DNA of 64,000 nt from Curvibacter sp. PD_MW3 (GCA_002633085.1 NSIV01000001.1:248001-312000); one strand, 5' to 3'; shown: positions 23,064 to 32,902, counted from the stretch's first letter. Numbers and translations: made by a program. The notes: generated by a model from the letters alone, not told the origin.

Positions 23064-23912
23064 ATGAGTCCTGAACTATCCCAACGCTTGGCCCTCGCCG
23101 TGGACGAGATGCCGGCCTTCCCAAAGAGCGTGCAGAAAATCCTGGAGCTGACCCGGGATGTGGACTGCACGCCCAAGGACCTGGTGCAGGTGATCGACAA
23201 GGACCCGGTGCTCACGGTCAAGATCCTCAAAGTCGTCAACTCGGCCTACTACAGCCTGCCCAAGCAGGTTACCTCGATCAACCACGCCGTGGTCTTCATG
23301 GGTTTCAACACCATCAAGAACCTGGCCCTGGGCATTGCCGCCATCGGCATGCTGCCCAAAAGCAATGCGGCCGGCTTTGATGTGCAGCAGTACCTGCTGC
23401 ACTCGCTGGCCACGGCCGGCATCGCCAAACAACTGGCCTCCGACCTGGACAATGCCGACCCGATGGACTGCTTCATCGCCGGCCTGCTGCACGATTTCGG
23501 CAAGGTGGTGTTTGCCCAGTTCATGCCCGACGAGTTCCGGCATGCGCTGGAAATCAGCCAGCGCGATGGCACCTCGCTGCACGAAGCCCTGCAGCACAGC
23601 ATTGGCGCCGACCATGCCCTGGTGGGCGCCATGCTGGTGGAAAAGTGGCGCTTCTCTCCCCATCTGGTGGAAGCCATCCGCAATCAGCACGGTGCTGCAC
23701 TGAAAGACAGCGACATGATCGCCTGCGTCTTTGCCGCCAACCAGATCAGCAAGAAACTGCAATTCGGCTTTGGTGGCAATACCTGCATCGAGGAGCTCAC
23801 ACCAGCCATGGCGCGGCGCCTGGGCGGCAATCTGGATGCCGTCATCGCCCGACTGGGCGACCTGACCACCTTGTTCGAAGAAGCCCAGATCTTTTCCCGA
23901 CTCGAAGGCTGA
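23064..23912 (+). CDS. HDOD-domain signalling protein
   Basis: Stand-alone HDOD domain of about 282 residues (MSPELSQRLALAVDEMPAFPKSVQKILELTRDVDC), a degenerate HD-type fold used in bacterial signalling and motility control. The motif VINHAVVFMGFNTIKNLALGIA and an HDF segment (LHDFGKVVFAQF) are present. A TTG two codons earlier is an alternative start. It ends 2 bp before a metallo-beta-lactamase gene, implying a two-gene operon. No partner sensor is nearby, and the specific process is unknown. Confidence 0.85.
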   Translation: MSPELSQRLALAVDEMPAFPKSVQKILELTRDVDCTPKDLVQVIDKDPVLTVKILKVVNSAYYSLPKQVTSINHAVVFMGFNTIKNLALGIAAIGMLPKSNAAGFDVQQYLLHSLATAGIAKQLASDLDNADPMDCFIAGLLHDFGKVVFAQFMPDEFRHALEISQRDGTSLHEALQHSIGADHALVGAMLVEKWRFSPHLVEAIRNQHGAALKDSDMIACVFAANQISKKLQFGFGGNTCIEELTPAMARRLGGNLDAVIARLGDLTTLFEEAQIFSRLEG

Positions 23913-23914
23913 GC

Positions 23915-24805
23915 ATGAAAGTCAAGTTCTGGGGCGTACGCGGCTCCATCGCTTCCCCCGGACCGCACACAGTGCGCTACGGCGGCAACACCACCTGCAT
24001 CGAGATCCGCACCGACAACAACGAGCTGATCATCCTGGATGCCGGCACCGGCATCTTCCCGCTGTCGCAGACCCTGCTGACCGAGTTGCCGGTGCAAGCC
24101 AATGTGCTCATCACGCATTCGCACTGGGACCATATCCAGGGCCTGCCCTTCTTCATCCCCAACTTCATTCCCGGCAACCTGCTGCGCCTGCATGGCGCCT
24201 TCGATCCGGTCTCCGGCAAGGGCGTGGAACAGGTCATGTCGGTGCAGTTGCAGTACAGCTATTTCCCGGTGCGCGAAGCCGAGATGAAGGCCCGCATCGA
24301 GTATGTGACGCTGGCACCCGAACAGCCCATCCAGATCGGCAGCGCCACCGTGACGCCCTACCTGCTCAACCACCCGGTCATCAACTTCGGTTACCGCATC
24401 GAGGCGGATGGCAAGTCGGTGTTCTTCACCGGTGACCACGAGCCGCCGTACAACATTTACGAGCCGGGCGACGTTGAATACGCCGAATACCAGACCTTTG
24501 TCGATGCAAAGCAAGCGACCATTCTGGAAGCGATCCGCGGTGTCGATGTGCTGATTGCCGACACCTCCTACACCGCGCAGGAATACCCGGCCAAGAAAGG
24601 CTGGGGCCACGGCACCTTCGAGGGCAATATCCAGGCCGCGCGCCAGGCGGGTGCACGCGTGCTCTACTGCACCCATCATGAGCCCACACGCAGCGACGAC
24701 GCGCTGGAAGCCGCCTTCGCCCAGGCGCTGGCCGACAACCCGGCCCCACCGGGCGACCGGCTGGACATCCGCCTGGCGCGCGAAGGCGACAGTTACGAGT
24801 TCTGA
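23915..24805 (+). CDS. MBL-fold metallohydrolase (phosphodiesterase-like)
   Basis: Metallo-beta-lactamase-fold protein of 296 residues starting MKVKFWGVRGSIASPGPHT, a form shared with PhnP/RNase Z-like phosphodiesterases. Metal ligands are seen in THSHWDHIQGLPFF, FFTGDHEPPYN and a C-terminal CTHHEP. The ATG at 23915 directly follows the HDOD stop. A nucleotide or cyclic-phosphate substrate is plausible but not shown by the sequence. Confidence 0.85.
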   Translation: MKVKFWGVRGSIASPGPHTVRYGGNTTCIEIRTDNNELIILDAGTGIFPLSQTLLTELPVQANVLITHSHWDHIQGLPFFIPNFIPGNLLRLHGAFDPVSGKGVEQVMSVQLQYSYFPVREAEMKARIEYVTLAPEQPIQIGSATVTPYLLNHPVINFGYRIEADGKSVFFTGDHEPPYNIYEPGDVEYAEYQTFVDAKQATILEAIRGVDVLIADTSYTAQEYPAKKGWGHGTFEGNIQAARQAGARVLYCTHHEPTRSDDALEAAFAQALADNPAPPGDRLDIRLAREGDSYEF

Positions 24806-24823
24806 GCCGACAGGCCACGCAGC

Positions 24824-26272
24824 ATGGACAAGATCGACCCCCGCCTCCCTCACCCGCTGCACCAGGTCGCCACCACACGTCAACTGGAAGCCACGCTGGC
24901 GGACGGGCTGCCACCTCACACCCTGATGCAGCGCGCCGGCTTGGCCACGGCACGGCTGGCGCTGGGGCTGGCGCCCCACGCCTCCACCTTCTGGCTCGCC
25001 TGCGGACCGGGCAACAACGGCGGTGATGGCCTGGAGGCCGCCATGCACTTGCAACAGTGGGGCAAGACCGCGCTGGTGAGCTGGCTCGGCACACCGCAAG
25101 ACGCACCGGCCGACGCCCGTGCCTCCTACGCGCGTGCCCAGGCCGCGGGTGTTCGCTTTCTGGATGCGCCGCCTGCCGCATGCGACTGCTGCATCGATGC
25201 CCTGCTCGGCATCGGTGTCACGCGCCCGGCCGAAGGACGGCTGGCCGAGTGGATCGCCCACATCAACACCCTGAACGTGCCGGTGTTGGCGGTGGACCTG
25301 CCTTCGGGCCTGAATGCCGACACCGGCGCCAGCGACGGCCCCAGGGTGCGTGCAACGCACACCTTGAGCCTGCTCACACTCAAACCCGGACTGTTCATCG
25401 GGCACGGACGCGACGCGGCGGGTGAGGTTTGGTTCGAATCGCTCGGCGCAGAAACCGCTGCAACCCCACCGGCACAAGCCACGTTGTCCGGCGCACCACT
25501 CCTCCATGCACGACCACACGCCTCGCACAAAGGCAGTTATGGCGATGTCGCCATCATCGGCGGCGCCCCGGGCATGACCGGCGCTGCACTGCTGGCGGCT
25601 TGCGCGGCATTGCACCAGGGTGCCGGGCGGGTCTTTGTCGGCCTGCTCGACGGCGGCAGTCTGGGTGTTGATGCCAACCATCCCGAACTGATGTTTCGCC
25701 CGCTCGAGTCGCTGGATCCGGCACAGATGACGGTGGTCTGTGGCTGCGGTGGCGGCAGTGCTGTCGCCGCCCAGCTTCCACGCCTTTTATCGGCAGCATC
25801 CCTTGCCGTCATTGACGCAGACGCTCTCAATTCAATAGCAAATGACAGTCAACTCCAGCAACTGCTGCGTGCCCGTCATGCACGCGGACGTCAAACGGTG
25901 TTGACGCCCCATCCCCTGGAAGCCGCGCGCCTGCTCGGCTCGACCACGGCCGAGGTGCAGCACGATCGGCTGGCCACTGCGCAGCAGCTCGCGCAACGCT
26001 TTTATTGCACCGTGGTGTTGAAGGGCTCAGGCACGGTGATTGCCGCACCGGACATCACACCGGTGATCAACCCGACGGGCAATGCGCTCTTGGCCACCGC
26101 CGGCACCGGCGATGTACTGGCCGGCATGATTGGCGCGCGTCTGGCCAACGGCGGGTCGGCCTTCCAGGCGGCCTGCGAATCGGTCTGGTTGCACGGACGT
26201 GCCGCTGACACTTGGCCGCACGACCGGGCCTTGACGGCCGGCGCGCTGGCGCAAGCCCTCTGTGTGAACTAA
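24824..26272 (+). CDS. Bifunctional NAD(P)H-hydrate epimerase / ADP-dependent dehydratase
   Basis: Repairs hydrated NADH and NADPH. The N-terminal YjeF domain (about residues 15-205) has [15 protein letters not shown] and the [13 protein letters not shown] motif. The C-terminal ribokinase-like dehydratase (about 225-480) has [32 protein letters not shown] and the [18 protein letters not shown] anion hole. 482 residues, near the usual 490-510. Its stop overlaps that of the convergent SDR gene by four bases. Confidence 0.93.
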   Translation: MDKIDPRLPHPLHQVATTRQLEATLADGLPPHTLMQRAGLATARLALGLAPHASTFWLACGPGNNGGDGLEAAMHLQQWGKTALVSWLGTPQDAPADARASYARAQAAGVRFLDAPPAACDCCIDALLGIGVTRPAEGRLAEWIAHINTLNVPVLAVDLPSGLNADTGASDGPRVRATHTLSLLTLKPGLFIGHGRDAAGEVWFESLGAETAATPPAQATLSGAPLLHARPHASHKGSYGDVAIIGGAPGMTGAALLAACAALHQGAGRVFVGLLDGGSLGVDANHPELMFRPLESLDPAQMTVVCGCGGGSAVAAQLPRLLSAASLAVIDADALNSIANDSQLQQLLRARHARGRQTVLTPHPLEAARLLGSTTAEVQHDRLATAQQLAQRFYCTVVLKGSGTVIAAPDITPVINPTGNALLATAGTGDVLAGMIGARLANGGSAFQAACESVWLHGRAADTWPHDRALTAGALAQALCVN

Positions 26273-27024
26273 CCGCGCCCGACGAAGGGCATCTTGCTCG
26301 CCATCACGGTGTGAAACAGCACGTTGGCTTCCAGCGGCAGGTTGGCCATGTAGAGCACCGACTGGCCGACGATGTTGACATCCATCAGCGGCTCCACCGC
26401 CATCTCGCCATTGGCCTGCGGCACGCCCTTGGCCATGCGTTCGGCCATCTCGGTGGCGGCATTGCCGATGTCGATCTGGCCGACCGCGATGTCGTACTGG
26501 CGGCCGTCGAGCGAGGCGGTCTTGGTCAGCCCCATCACGCCGTGTTTGGTGGCGGTGTAGGCAATCGAATTCGGCCGCGGCGCATGGGCTGAAATGGAGC
26601 CGTTGTTGATGATGCGCCCGCCACGCGGCACCTGCGCCTTCATGACGCGAAACGCCTGCTGGATACACAGGAACATACCGGTGAGGTTGATGTCCACCAC
26701 GTTCTTCCACTGCTCGAACGTCAAGTCCTCCAGTGGAATGCCCGGCGCATTGACGCCGGCGTTGTTGAACAGCACGTCAACCCGGCCCCAGGCCTGCACC
26801 GTGGCATCGAACAGGGCGCGCACCGACTCCGGCTGCGACACATCCGTGGGCAGCACCAGCGCCCGTACCCCGGCCCCCGAAGCGTCTGCCACCGCCTGCA
26901 ACGGCTCGCGCCGGCGCCCGGCCAGCGCCACGCAATAGCCATCGGCCAGCAAGGCCAGCGCCGCCGCCTTGCCAATGCCCGTGCCAGCGCCGGTCACGAT
27001 GGCCACTTTGGACTTCTCCGTCAT
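26269..27024 (-). CDS. Short-chain dehydrogenase/reductase
   Basis: Classical SDR of 251 residues with the cofactor motif [18 protein letters not shown] ([10 protein letters not shown]), catalytic Ser in NGSISAH and YTATK. The Arg-rich patch after beta-2 ([11 protein letters not shown]) favours NADP(H). The substrate is unknown. It starts 32 bp after the RNase R stop on the same strand and may share its transcript. Confidence 0.85.
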   Translation of the reverse strand: MTEKSKVAIVTGAGTGIGKAAALALLADGYCVALAGRRREPLQAVADASGAGVRALVLPTDVSQPESVRALFDATVQAWGRVDVLFNNAGVNAPGIPLEDLTFEQWKNVVDINLTGMFLCIQQAFRVMKAQVPRGGRIINNGSISAHAPRPNSIAYTATKHGVMGLTKTASLDGRQYDIAVGQIDIGNAATEMAERMAKGVPQANGEMAVEPLMDVNIVGQSVLYMANLPLEANVLFHTVMASKMPFVGRG

Positions 27025-27056
27025 CTGCCTGTCTCCTACTTTCTATTTGTCGTTGT

Positions 27057-29318
27057 TCAGGATTTGCGTCGCGTCTTGCGGCCCTTGCTCTTGGCCACCG
27101 TCTTCTTCACCGCCGCCTTGAGCGCCTGGATCGGTGACGGCAGGGCACGGGACTGGGCGGCTGATGCCTTCTTCGCCGCGCGCTTGGCCGACGTCTTGGC
27201 AGGCGCCCTCTCCATACCGCGACCGTCGTGGACCAAGCCCTTGTCCTTCATGGCGCGCGCCATGAACTCCTCGCCCTCGCGCACCAGGCGGAAATCGATG
27301 CGCCGGCCGTCCAGATCGACCCGGCTGACCTGCACCCGCACCCGCGTGCCGATGGCATAACGGATGCCGGTGCGCTCGCCGCGCAACTCCTGACGCGCTT
27401 CGTCGAAGCGGAAGTACTCGCCACCGAGCTCGGTGATGTGCACCAGCCCCTCGACGTACATGGCATCCAGCGTGACGAAGATGCCGAAGCTGGTAGCGGC
27501 CGTCACCACGCCGCTGAACTCCTCGCCCAGGTGCTCGCGCATGTACTTACACTTAAGCCAAGCCTCGACGTCGCGACTGGCCTCGTCGGCACGGCGCTCG
27601 TTGGCGCTGCAATGCAGACCGGCGGCCTGCCAGGCCATCAGTTCGGCACTGACCTTCTTCGGCTTCTCGCCCGAGAGCTTCATCTTGGCGGCTTCACTCT
27701 TCTCGATCCGGCGCGACAGCTTGGCATGTGCCTCGCCCGGCGTCGGCAAGGCCGGCAGGTGGTAGCGCGTCTTGCCCAGGATGGCCTTGATCACGCGGTG
27801 CACCAGCAGATCGGGGTAGCGGCGGATCGGACTGGTGAAGTGGGTGTAGGACTCGAAGGCCAGGCCGAAGTGGCCGCTGTTGTGCGGTGTGTAGATCGCC
27901 TGCTGCATGGAACGCAGCAGCATGGTGTGGATCTGTTGCGCGTCCGGGCGTTCCTTGGTGGCCACGGCGATGGCCTGGAACTCTGCCGGCGAAGGGTTCT
28001 CGCTGATGGTCAGCCCCACGCCGGTGGCCTTGAGGTAGTTGCGCAGCAGTTCGTTCTTCTCCGGCGTCGGTCCTTCGTGCACGCGAAACAGGCCGGCGTG
28101 CTTGCTCTGGCCGATGAAGTCGGCGCTGCAGACGTTGGCTGCCAGCATGGCCTCCTCGATCAGACGGTGTGCCTCGTTGCGCACGCGCGGCACGATCTTC
28201 TCGATGCGGCCACTCTCGTCGCAGACGATCTGGGTCTCGGTGGTTTCGAAATCCACCGCACCGCGCTTGGCACGCGCCGCCAGCAGGGCACGGTAGACAT
28301 CGTCGAGGTTCAGCAGGTCGCCCACCAGCGCCTTGCGCCGCTGCGCCTCCGGGCCGTTGGTGTTGGACAAGATGGCCGCCACCTCGGTGTAGGTGAGGCG
28401 CGCATGGCTCCACATCACCGCCGGGTAGAACTGGTAAGCCGTGATCTCACCTTCGTGGCTGATGAACATGTCGCACACCATGCACAGGCGCTCGACCTCG
28501 GGATTGAGCGAGCACAGTCCGTTGGACAGCTTTTCCGGCAGCATGGGAATCACGCGACGCGGGAAGTAGACGCTGGTGGCGCGCTCGTAGGCGTCAACAT
28601 CGATCGGCGAGCCGGTCTCCACATAGTGGCTGACATCGGCAATCGCCACCAGCAGGCGCCAGCCGCGCACAGCGCTCTTGCCGCGGCCCTGGGTCGACGG
28701 CTCGCAATAGACGGCGTCGTCGAAGTCGCGCGCATCCTCGCCGTCGATAGTCACCAATGGCACATCGGTCAGGTCGACACGATTTCGCTTGTCCTGTGGC
28801 CGCACCTTGTCGGGCAGGCCACGGGCCTGGGCAATGCAAGCGTCGGTGAATTCGTGCGGCACGCTGTACTTGCGCACCGCGATTTCGATTTCCATGCCGG
28901 GGTCATCAACCTCGCCCAGCACTTCCTTGATGCGTCCCACCGGCTGACCGAACAGCGCCGGCGGCTCCACCAGTTCCACCACCACCACCTGGCCAGGTTT
29001 GGCCTGGCCGGTGGCGCTCTTGGGAATCAGGATGTCCTGACCGTAGCGCTTGTCCTCAGGCGCCACCAGCCAGACACCGCTTTCCTGCAGCAGCCGACCG
29101 ATGATGGGATGTGCCGGGCGCTCGATGATCTCCAGCACGCGTCCCTCGGGACGGCCCTTGCGATCAGAACGCACGATGCGCGCCTTGACGCGGTCCTTGT
29201 GGAGCACGGCGCGCATCTCGTTGGGTGGCAAATAAATGTCCGGTTCGCCGTCGTCACGCACCACGAAACCATGGCCGTCACGATGACCTTGAACACTTCC
29301 TTCAATTTCTTCCAGCAA
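27057..29318 (-). CDS. rnr: Ribonuclease R
   Basis: Processive 3'-5' exoribonuclease degrading structured RNA. From the TTG at 29318 it is about 753 residues: cold-shock domain (EIEGSVQGHRDGHGFVV), a second OB domain, the RNB catalytic domain (LVTIDGEDARDFDDAVYCE, with the metal Asp cluster), an S1 domain (GEEFSGVVTAATSFGIFVTLD) and a basic Lys/Ala-rich tail. The N-terminal winged-helix region of the E. coli enzyme is absent. The frame stays open upstream through the antisense of tRNA-Leu, which I regard as fortuitous; the start codon is therefore uncertain. Confidence 0.9.
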   Translation of the reverse strand: MLEEIEGSVQGHRDGHGFVVRDDGEPDIYLPPNEMRAVLHKDRVKARIVRSDRKGRPEGRVLEIIERPAHPIIGRLLQESGVWLVAPEDKRYGQDILIPKSATGQAKPGQVVVVELVEPPALFGQPVGRIKEVLGEVDDPGMEIEIAVRKYSVPHEFTDACIAQARGLPDKVRPQDKRNRVDLTDVPLVTIDGEDARDFDDAVYCEPSTQGRGKSAVRGWRLLVAIADVSHYVETGSPIDVDAYERATSVYFPRRVIPMLPEKLSNGLCSLNPEVERLCMVCDMFISHEGEITAYQFYPAVMWSHARLTYTEVAAILSNTNGPEAQRRKALVGDLLNLDDVYRALLAARAKRGAVDFETTETQIVCDESGRIEKIVPRVRNEAHRLIEEAMLAANVCSADFIGQSKHAGLFRVHEGPTPEKNELLRNYLKATGVGLTISENPSPAEFQAIAVATKERPDAQQIHTMLLRSMQQAIYTPHNSGHFGLAFESYTHFTSPIRRYPDLLVHRVIKAILGKTRYHLPALPTPGEAHAKLSRRIEKSEAAKMKLSGEKPKKVSAELMAWQAAGLHCSANERRADEASRDVEAWLKCKYMREHLGEEFSGVVTAATSFGIFVTLDAMYVEGLVHITELGGEYFRFDEARQELRGERTGIRYAIGTRVRVQVSRVDLDGRRIDFRLVREGEEFMARAMKDKGLVHDGRGMERAPAKTSAKRAAKKASAAQSRALPSPIQALKAAVKKTVAKSKGRKTRRKS

Positions 29319-29344
29319 TCCGCTGGAACGCTCAAAATTTTTGA

Positions 29345-29350
29345 TATACT
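29345..29350 (+). promoter_or_regulatory. Likely -10 box of the tRNA-Leu promoter
   Basis: TATACT 17 bp before the mature tRNA 5' end, in the 49-bp gap between rnr and the tRNA gene. The -35 is weak. Any rnr promoter must lie in or beyond the tRNA gene. Confidence 0.45.
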
Positions 29351-29367
29351 TCTCTCTTTCCTGAAAT

Positions 29368-29452
<85 letters not shown>

Positions 29453-29459
29453 ATATAAA

Positions 29460-29480
29460 GTAAAACCATGACGGTTTTAC
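29460..29480. repeat. 8-bp inverted repeat after tRNA-Leu
   Basis: GTAAAACC (29460-29467) and GGTTTTAC (29473-29480) form a perfect stem with a 5-base loop, 7 bases past the tRNA. No T run follows, so it may be a processing or stability hairpin rather than a terminator. Confidence 0.5.
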
Positions 29481-29485
29481 AAACA

Positions 29486-29516
29486 AAAAGCCGCTGATCC
29501 TTCAGCGGCTTTTTTC
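29486..29516 (+). terminator. Intrinsic terminator of tRNA-Leu
   Basis: 12-bp stem AAAAGCCGCTGA/TCAGCGGCTTTT with a 4-base loop and a T-rich tail. Being symmetric with A's on the left side, it could also act on minus-strand transcripts. Confidence 0.85.
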
Positions 29517-29589
29517 TTTTCTGGCTTTCGCAATTGCTCCGCCAAGCGTTGTGCAACCTGCGCCGAACAAAACCCTTGAGCCGAAAAAC

Positions 29590-29675
29590 GCCGCGGAACC
29601 GGCTTAGCCGGGCCGCTGGCGTTGCCCCCTGCAAGGGGGGTGGCGGAGCGACACGCAGTGCGCAAAGCCTGGGGG
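29590..29675. repeat. Dispersed intergenic GC-rich repeat, copy 1
   Basis: Begins GCCGCGGAACCGGCT, then GCCGGGCCGCTGGC and a CCCCCT/AGGGGG hairpin, ending in GGGGGTA. It shares this layout with 54244-54316. Each copy abuts the 3' end of a minus-strand gene (here rimO). I recognise this type as common between genes in Comamonadaceae. Confidence 0.7.
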
Positions 29676-29682
29676 TATTCCA

Positions 29683-31098
29683 TCAGACCGGCAATGCGAC
29701 GAGGTCGTGGCCCTGCGTGCCGACGATGCGGGCACGCGTGAACTCGCCGACCTTGAGTGTCTTGCTGATCTTCTCCGGCGGCAGCAGCTTGACCACGCCG
29801 TCGATCTCCGGTGCATCGGCATAACTGCGACCCACACCGCCCTTGCGCCCCATTGCCGGCGCCGAGTCCACCAGCACCTGCATGGTGGCACCCACACGCT
29901 GCTGCAGCTTGGCAATCGAGACTTCTTCGGCCACCGCCATGAAGCGGGCACGTCGTTCCTCACGCACTTCTTCTGGCAACATGCCCGGCAGCTCGTTGGC
30001 CGTCGCCCCCTTGACCGGGCTGTAGGCAAAACAGCCGGCACGGTCGATCTTCGCCTCGCGCATGAAATCGAGCAGATGCTCGAATTCGGCTTCCGTCTCG
30101 CCGGGGAAACCGGCGATGAAGGTACTGCGGATCACGATCTCGGGACACATCTCGCGCCAGCGCTGGATGCGCTCCAGATTCTTCTCGCCGCTGGCCGGGC
30201 GCTTCATGCGCTTGAGCACATCGGGATGGCTGTGCTGCAAGGGCACGTCGAGGTACGGCAGCACCTTGCCGCTGGCCATCAAGGGAATGATGTCATCCAC
30301 ATGGGGGTAGGGATAGACGTAATGCAAGCGTACCCAGGCGCCATGCGCCTCGGCCAGCTCGCCCAGCGCCTGCACCAGCTCGAACAGGCGGGTCTTGACC
30401 GGCTTGCCGTCCCAGAAACCGGTGCGGTACTTCACGTCCACGCCGTAGGCCGAGGTGTCCTGGCTGATCACCAGCAATTCCTTCACGCCGCCTTCGAACA
30501 AGGCCTTGGCCTCTTTCAGCACATCGCCGATGGGGCGCGACACCAGATCGCCGCGCATGGACGGGATGATGCAGAAGGTGCAACGGTGGTTGCAGCCCTC
30601 GCTGATCTTCAGGTAGGCGTAGTGGCGCGGCGTCAGCTTGATGCCCGCTTCGCCAAAGGCACCCGGCACCAGGTCGATGAAGGGATCGTGCGGTTTCGGC
30701 AGGTGCGCATGCACCGCGTTCATCACTTCCTGCGTGGCATGCGGGCCGGTCACGGCCAGCACGCGGGGATGGATCTGCTTGATCAGGTTGCCGCCGTCCT
30801 CGCCCGACTTGGCGCCGAGGCAGCCGGTGACGATGACTTTGCCGTTCTCAGCCAGCGCCTCGCCGATGGTGTCCAGGCTTTCCTTCACCGCGTCGTCGAT
30901 GAAGCCGCAGGTGTTGACGATCACCAGGTCCGCGCCTTGGAAGGTCTTGGCGGTCTGGTAGCCCTCGGCACTCAGCTGGGTGAGGATCAGTTCGGAATCG
31001 GTCAGCGCCTTGGGACAGCCCAGGCTGACAAAGCCGATTTTCGGTGTGGCAGCGGCGGAATCGGGAGAGGTGGGGGACAAGACTTCACTCATCCCCAT
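29683..31098 (-). CDS. rimO: Ribosomal protein S12 methylthiotransferase RimO
   Basis: Radical-SAM enzyme adding a methylthio group to the conserved Asp of S12. 471 residues: UPF0004 domain with Cys in [23 protein letters not shown] and VTGCLGA; radical-SAM CxxxCxxC in [20 protein letters not shown]-terminal TRAM domain ([15 protein letters not shown]). Two in-frame ATGs lie at the start (31098 and 31092). The RimO type is supported over MiaB by the [12 protein letters not shown] wording. Confidence 0.95.
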   Translation of the reverse strand: MGMSEVLSPTSPDSAAATPKIGFVSLGCPKALTDSELILTQLSAEGYQTAKTFQGADLVIVNTCGFIDDAVKESLDTIGEALAENGKVIVTGCLGAKSGEDGGNLIKQIHPRVLAVTGPHATQEVMNAVHAHLPKPHDPFIDLVPGAFGEAGIKLTPRHYAYLKISEGCNHRCTFCIIPSMRGDLVSRPIGDVLKEAKALFEGGVKELLVISQDTSAYGVDVKYRTGFWDGKPVKTRLFELVQALGELAEAHGAWVRLHYVYPYPHVDDIIPLMASGKVLPYLDVPLQHSHPDVLKRMKRPASGEKNLERIQRWREMCPEIVIRSTFIAGFPGETEAEFEHLLDFMREAKIDRAGCFAYSPVKGATANELPGMLPEEVREERRARFMAVAEEVSIAKLQQRVGATMQVLVDSAPAMGRKGGVGRSYADAPEIDGVVKLLPPEKISKTLKVGEFTRARIVGTQGHDLVALPV

Positions 31099-31123
31099 AT
31101 TGTCCCAGTATTCGGCAACGCGT

Positions 31124-31657
31124 TCAGCGCTTCAGCCCGAAGGCCCCAAGCATCTGCTCGGTCTGCTTCTGCATCTGCTCCTGCATCTGCACGAACATGT
31201 TCTTGGATTGCTCCAGGTTGCTGTTCACCAGCCCCTGCATCATGGGCGCCTGCATGGCCATGAATTGCGTCCACATCTCGGGCGACACCCCCTTGGACTG
31301 CTCGGCCAGCTTGCTTTGCACGTCATGCAGGGACTGGATGTTTTTCTCCAGGTAGCCGCCCATGAAGCCCTGCATGGCATGGCCATAGAAACGGATGATG
31401 TTGGCCAGCACCGAAGCACTGAACATCGGCGTGCCACCGGCTTCTTCTTCCAGGATGATCTGCAGCAGGATGCTGCGCGTGATGTCTTCGCCGGTCTTGG
31501 CGTCGCGCACCACAAAGGGGGCGCTGGCCATCACCAGTTGCTTGATCTCGGTCAGCGTGATGTAGCTCGAGGTATTGGTGTCGTACAGCCGCCGGTTGGG
31601 GTATTTCTTGATGATCCGCTCAGCGCCTGCAGCGGCATCTTCTTTTTTCTCTTTCAT
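31124..31657 (-). CDS. phaR: Polyhydroxyalkanoate synthesis regulator PhaR
   Basis: PHA-granule-sensing repressor controlling phasin and often its own gene. 177 residues. N-terminal PHB/PHA accumulation regulator DNA-binding domain ([22 protein letters not shown]), then the PHB accumulation domain ([21 protein letters not shown]), and a Gln/Met-rich C-terminus. A strong GAGGAGAGGAG site precedes the ATG. No phaC, phaA or phaB lies in the window. An arm-paired TTGC/GCAA site occurs about 50 bp upstream. Confidence 0.93.
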   Translation of the reverse strand: MKEKKEDAAAGAERIIKKYPNRRLYDTNTSSYITLTEIKQLVMASAPFVVRDAKTGEDITRSILLQIILEEEAGGTPMFSASVLANIIRFYGHAMQGFMGGYLEKNIQSLHDVQSKLAEQSKGVSPEMWTQFMAMQAPMMQGLVNSNLEQSKNMFVQMQEQMQKQTEQMLGAFGLKR

Positions 31658-31702
31658 GACCGAAATCTCCTCTCCTCGATCCTGTGGATCAACTCAACCT
31701 AT

Positions 31703-31713
31703 TGCGCCGCAAC
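31703..31713. promoter_or_regulatory. TTGC-N3-GCAA palindrome upstream of phaR
   Basis: Inverted TTGC/GCAA arms about 50 bp before the phaR ATG. PhaR proteins are known to bind TGC/GCA-containing sites and to autoregulate, so this is a candidate operator; that assignment is inference. Confidence 0.3.
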
Positions 31714-31741
31714 ACATTCTAGGAAGAGATGTGACACAAAA

Positions 31742-31765
31742 CCCCCAAGGTTTACCCTGAGGGGG
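31742..31765 (-). terminator. Second hairpin after tRNA-Val
   Basis: CCCCC/GGGGG outer stem with an inner AGG/CCT, followed on the minus strand by TTTTGTG. Lies between the main tRNA-Val terminator and phaR and may back it up. Confidence 0.45.
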
Positions 31766-31769
31766 AAAC

Positions 31770-31802
31770 GAAAAAGCCCCGGCTTCATGGGAAACCGGGG
31801 CT
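31770..31802 (-). terminator. Intrinsic terminator of tRNA-Val
   Basis: 8-bp stem AGCCCCGG/CCGGGGCT with a 12-base loop, followed on the minus strand by TTTTTCG, a few bases past the tRNA 3' end. Confidence 0.8.
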
Positions 31803-31808
31803 GCATCT

Positions 31809-31885
31809 TGGTAGGCGCGATTGGACTCGAACCAACGACCCCCACCATGTCAAGGTGGTGCTCTAACCAGCTGAGCTACGCGCCT
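31809..31885 (-). tRNA. tRNA-Val (anticodon GAC)
   Basis: 77 bases with encoded CCA. Acceptor AGGCGCG/CGCGCCT, D-arm GTAGCTCAGCTGGTTAGAGC, anticodon stem CCACC/GGTGG with loop TTGACAT, T-arm GGTTCGAGTCC. Reads GUC and GUU. Confidence 0.97.
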
Positions 31886-31994
31886 AAGAGTATTCGAGAA
31901 GCGAGAGTATAGCAGCAAACCTGCACCTCGATCGGATCGGCTCACAAAAAAACGCGCCGCGGTCATCACGAAGGTGCAATGGCGTGGGACATAA

Positions 31995-32016
31995 TTGACG
32001 TTAACGTAAACGTCAA
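31995..32016. promoter_or_regulatory. LiuR-like palindromic operator
   Basis: Arms TTGACGTTAAC and GTAAACGTCAA form a 22-bp palindrome with a single mismatch, 30 bp before the SDR start. The core ACGTTAACGTAAA resembles sites of the MerR-family regulator LiuR, which controls branched-chain amino acid degradation. The downstream gene product fits that pathway. Confidence 0.6.
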
Positions 32017-32046
32017 ACACCCTCATTTTTACCTCTGGAGATCGAC

Positions 32047-32805
32047 ATGCAAATTGCAGGCAAAGTATTCATCGTGACCGGCGGCGCCTCGGGCCTGGGC
32101 GAAGGCACCGCGCGCATGCTGGCAGCCAATGGCGGCAAGGTCGTCATTGCCGACATGCAGGCTGAAAAAGGCGAGGCTGTGGCCAAAGAGATCGGCGGCG
32201 CCTTCGTCAAGTGCGATGTCAGCCAGGAAGCCGATGGCCAGGCTGTGGTGGCCAAGGCGCTCTCCCTGGGCAAGCTCATGGGGCTGGTGAACTGCGCCGG
32301 CATCGCCCCGGCCGAGAAGACCGTGGGCAAGAGCGGCGCGCACGCGCTGGCCACCTTCAGCAAGACCATCACCGTCAACCTGATCGGTAGCTTCAACATG
32401 ATCCGCCTGGCCGCTGACGCCATGTGCAAGAACGAACCCGAAGCCACCGGCGAGCGCGGCGTGATGATCTCCACCGCCAGCGTGGCCGCTTATGACGGCC
32501 AGATCGGCCAGGCTGCCTACAGCGCCTCCAAGGGCGGCGTGGTCGGCATGACGCTGCCGATCGCGCGCGACCTGGCACGCAACGGCATCCGCAACATGAC
32601 GATTGCCCCCGGCATCTTCGGCACGCCCATGCTGTTCGGCATGCCGCAGGAAGTGCAGGACGCACTGGCCGCCAGCGTGCCCTTCCCCAGCCGCCTGGGC
32701 ACGCCCGAAGACTACGCCAAGCTGGCCAAACACATCTTCGAGAACGACATGCTCAACGGCGAGGTGATCCGCCTGGACGGCGCCATTCGCCTGGCACCGC
32801 GCTGA
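32047..32805 (+). CDS. Type II 3-hydroxyacyl-CoA dehydrogenase (HSD17B10-like SDR)
   Basis: SDR of 252 residues closely matching 3-hydroxy-2-methylbutyryl-CoA dehydrogenases, which oxidise 3-hydroxy-2-methylbutyryl-CoA in isoleucine breakdown and act on other short 3-hydroxyacyl-CoAs with NAD. Seen: [16 protein letters not shown], Asp after beta-2 (VIADMQ, NAD type), [28 protein letters not shown] and YSASKGG. The end ([16 protein letters not shown]) is typical. Monocistronic, with a LiuR-like operator before it, TCTGGAG as ribosome site and a strong terminator after it. Confidence 0.9.
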   Translation: MQIAGKVFIVTGGASGLGEGTARMLAANGGKVVIADMQAEKGEAVAKEIGGAFVKCDVSQEADGQAVVAKALSLGKLMGLVNCAGIAPAEKTVGKSGAHALATFSKTITVNLIGSFNMIRLAADAMCKNEPEATGERGVMISTASVAAYDGQIGQAAYSASKGGVVGMTLPIARDLARNGIRNMTIAPGIFGTPMLFGMPQEVQDALAASVPFPSRLGTPEDYAKLAKHIFENDMLNGEVIRLDGAIRLAPR

Positions 32806-32820
32806 TTCGTCCCGCGCACC

Positions 32821-32856
32821 AAGCCGGCCGCCCTACCCGGGTCGGCCGGCTTTTTT
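32821..32856 (+). terminator. Intrinsic terminator of the SDR gene
   Basis: 10-bp stem AAGCCGGCCG/CGGCCGGCTT (32821-32830 and 32843-32852) followed by a T run, 15 bp past the SDR stop. Confidence 0.88.
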
Positions 32857-32902
32857 GTGTCTGACAACAGAAGCTGTCACCAGTCTTCCTACAATCGACC
32901 GT

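Noticed and set aside
23684-25681. 665-codon minus-strand open frame opposite the HDOD/MBL/NAD(P)HX-repair genes
   Set aside because: Spans three unrelated plus-strand genes in their antisense; no family motif.
29590-29675. Possible CRISPR or tandem repeat array
   Set aside because: The similar copies are dispersed singly across the window, with no regular spacing or spacers.
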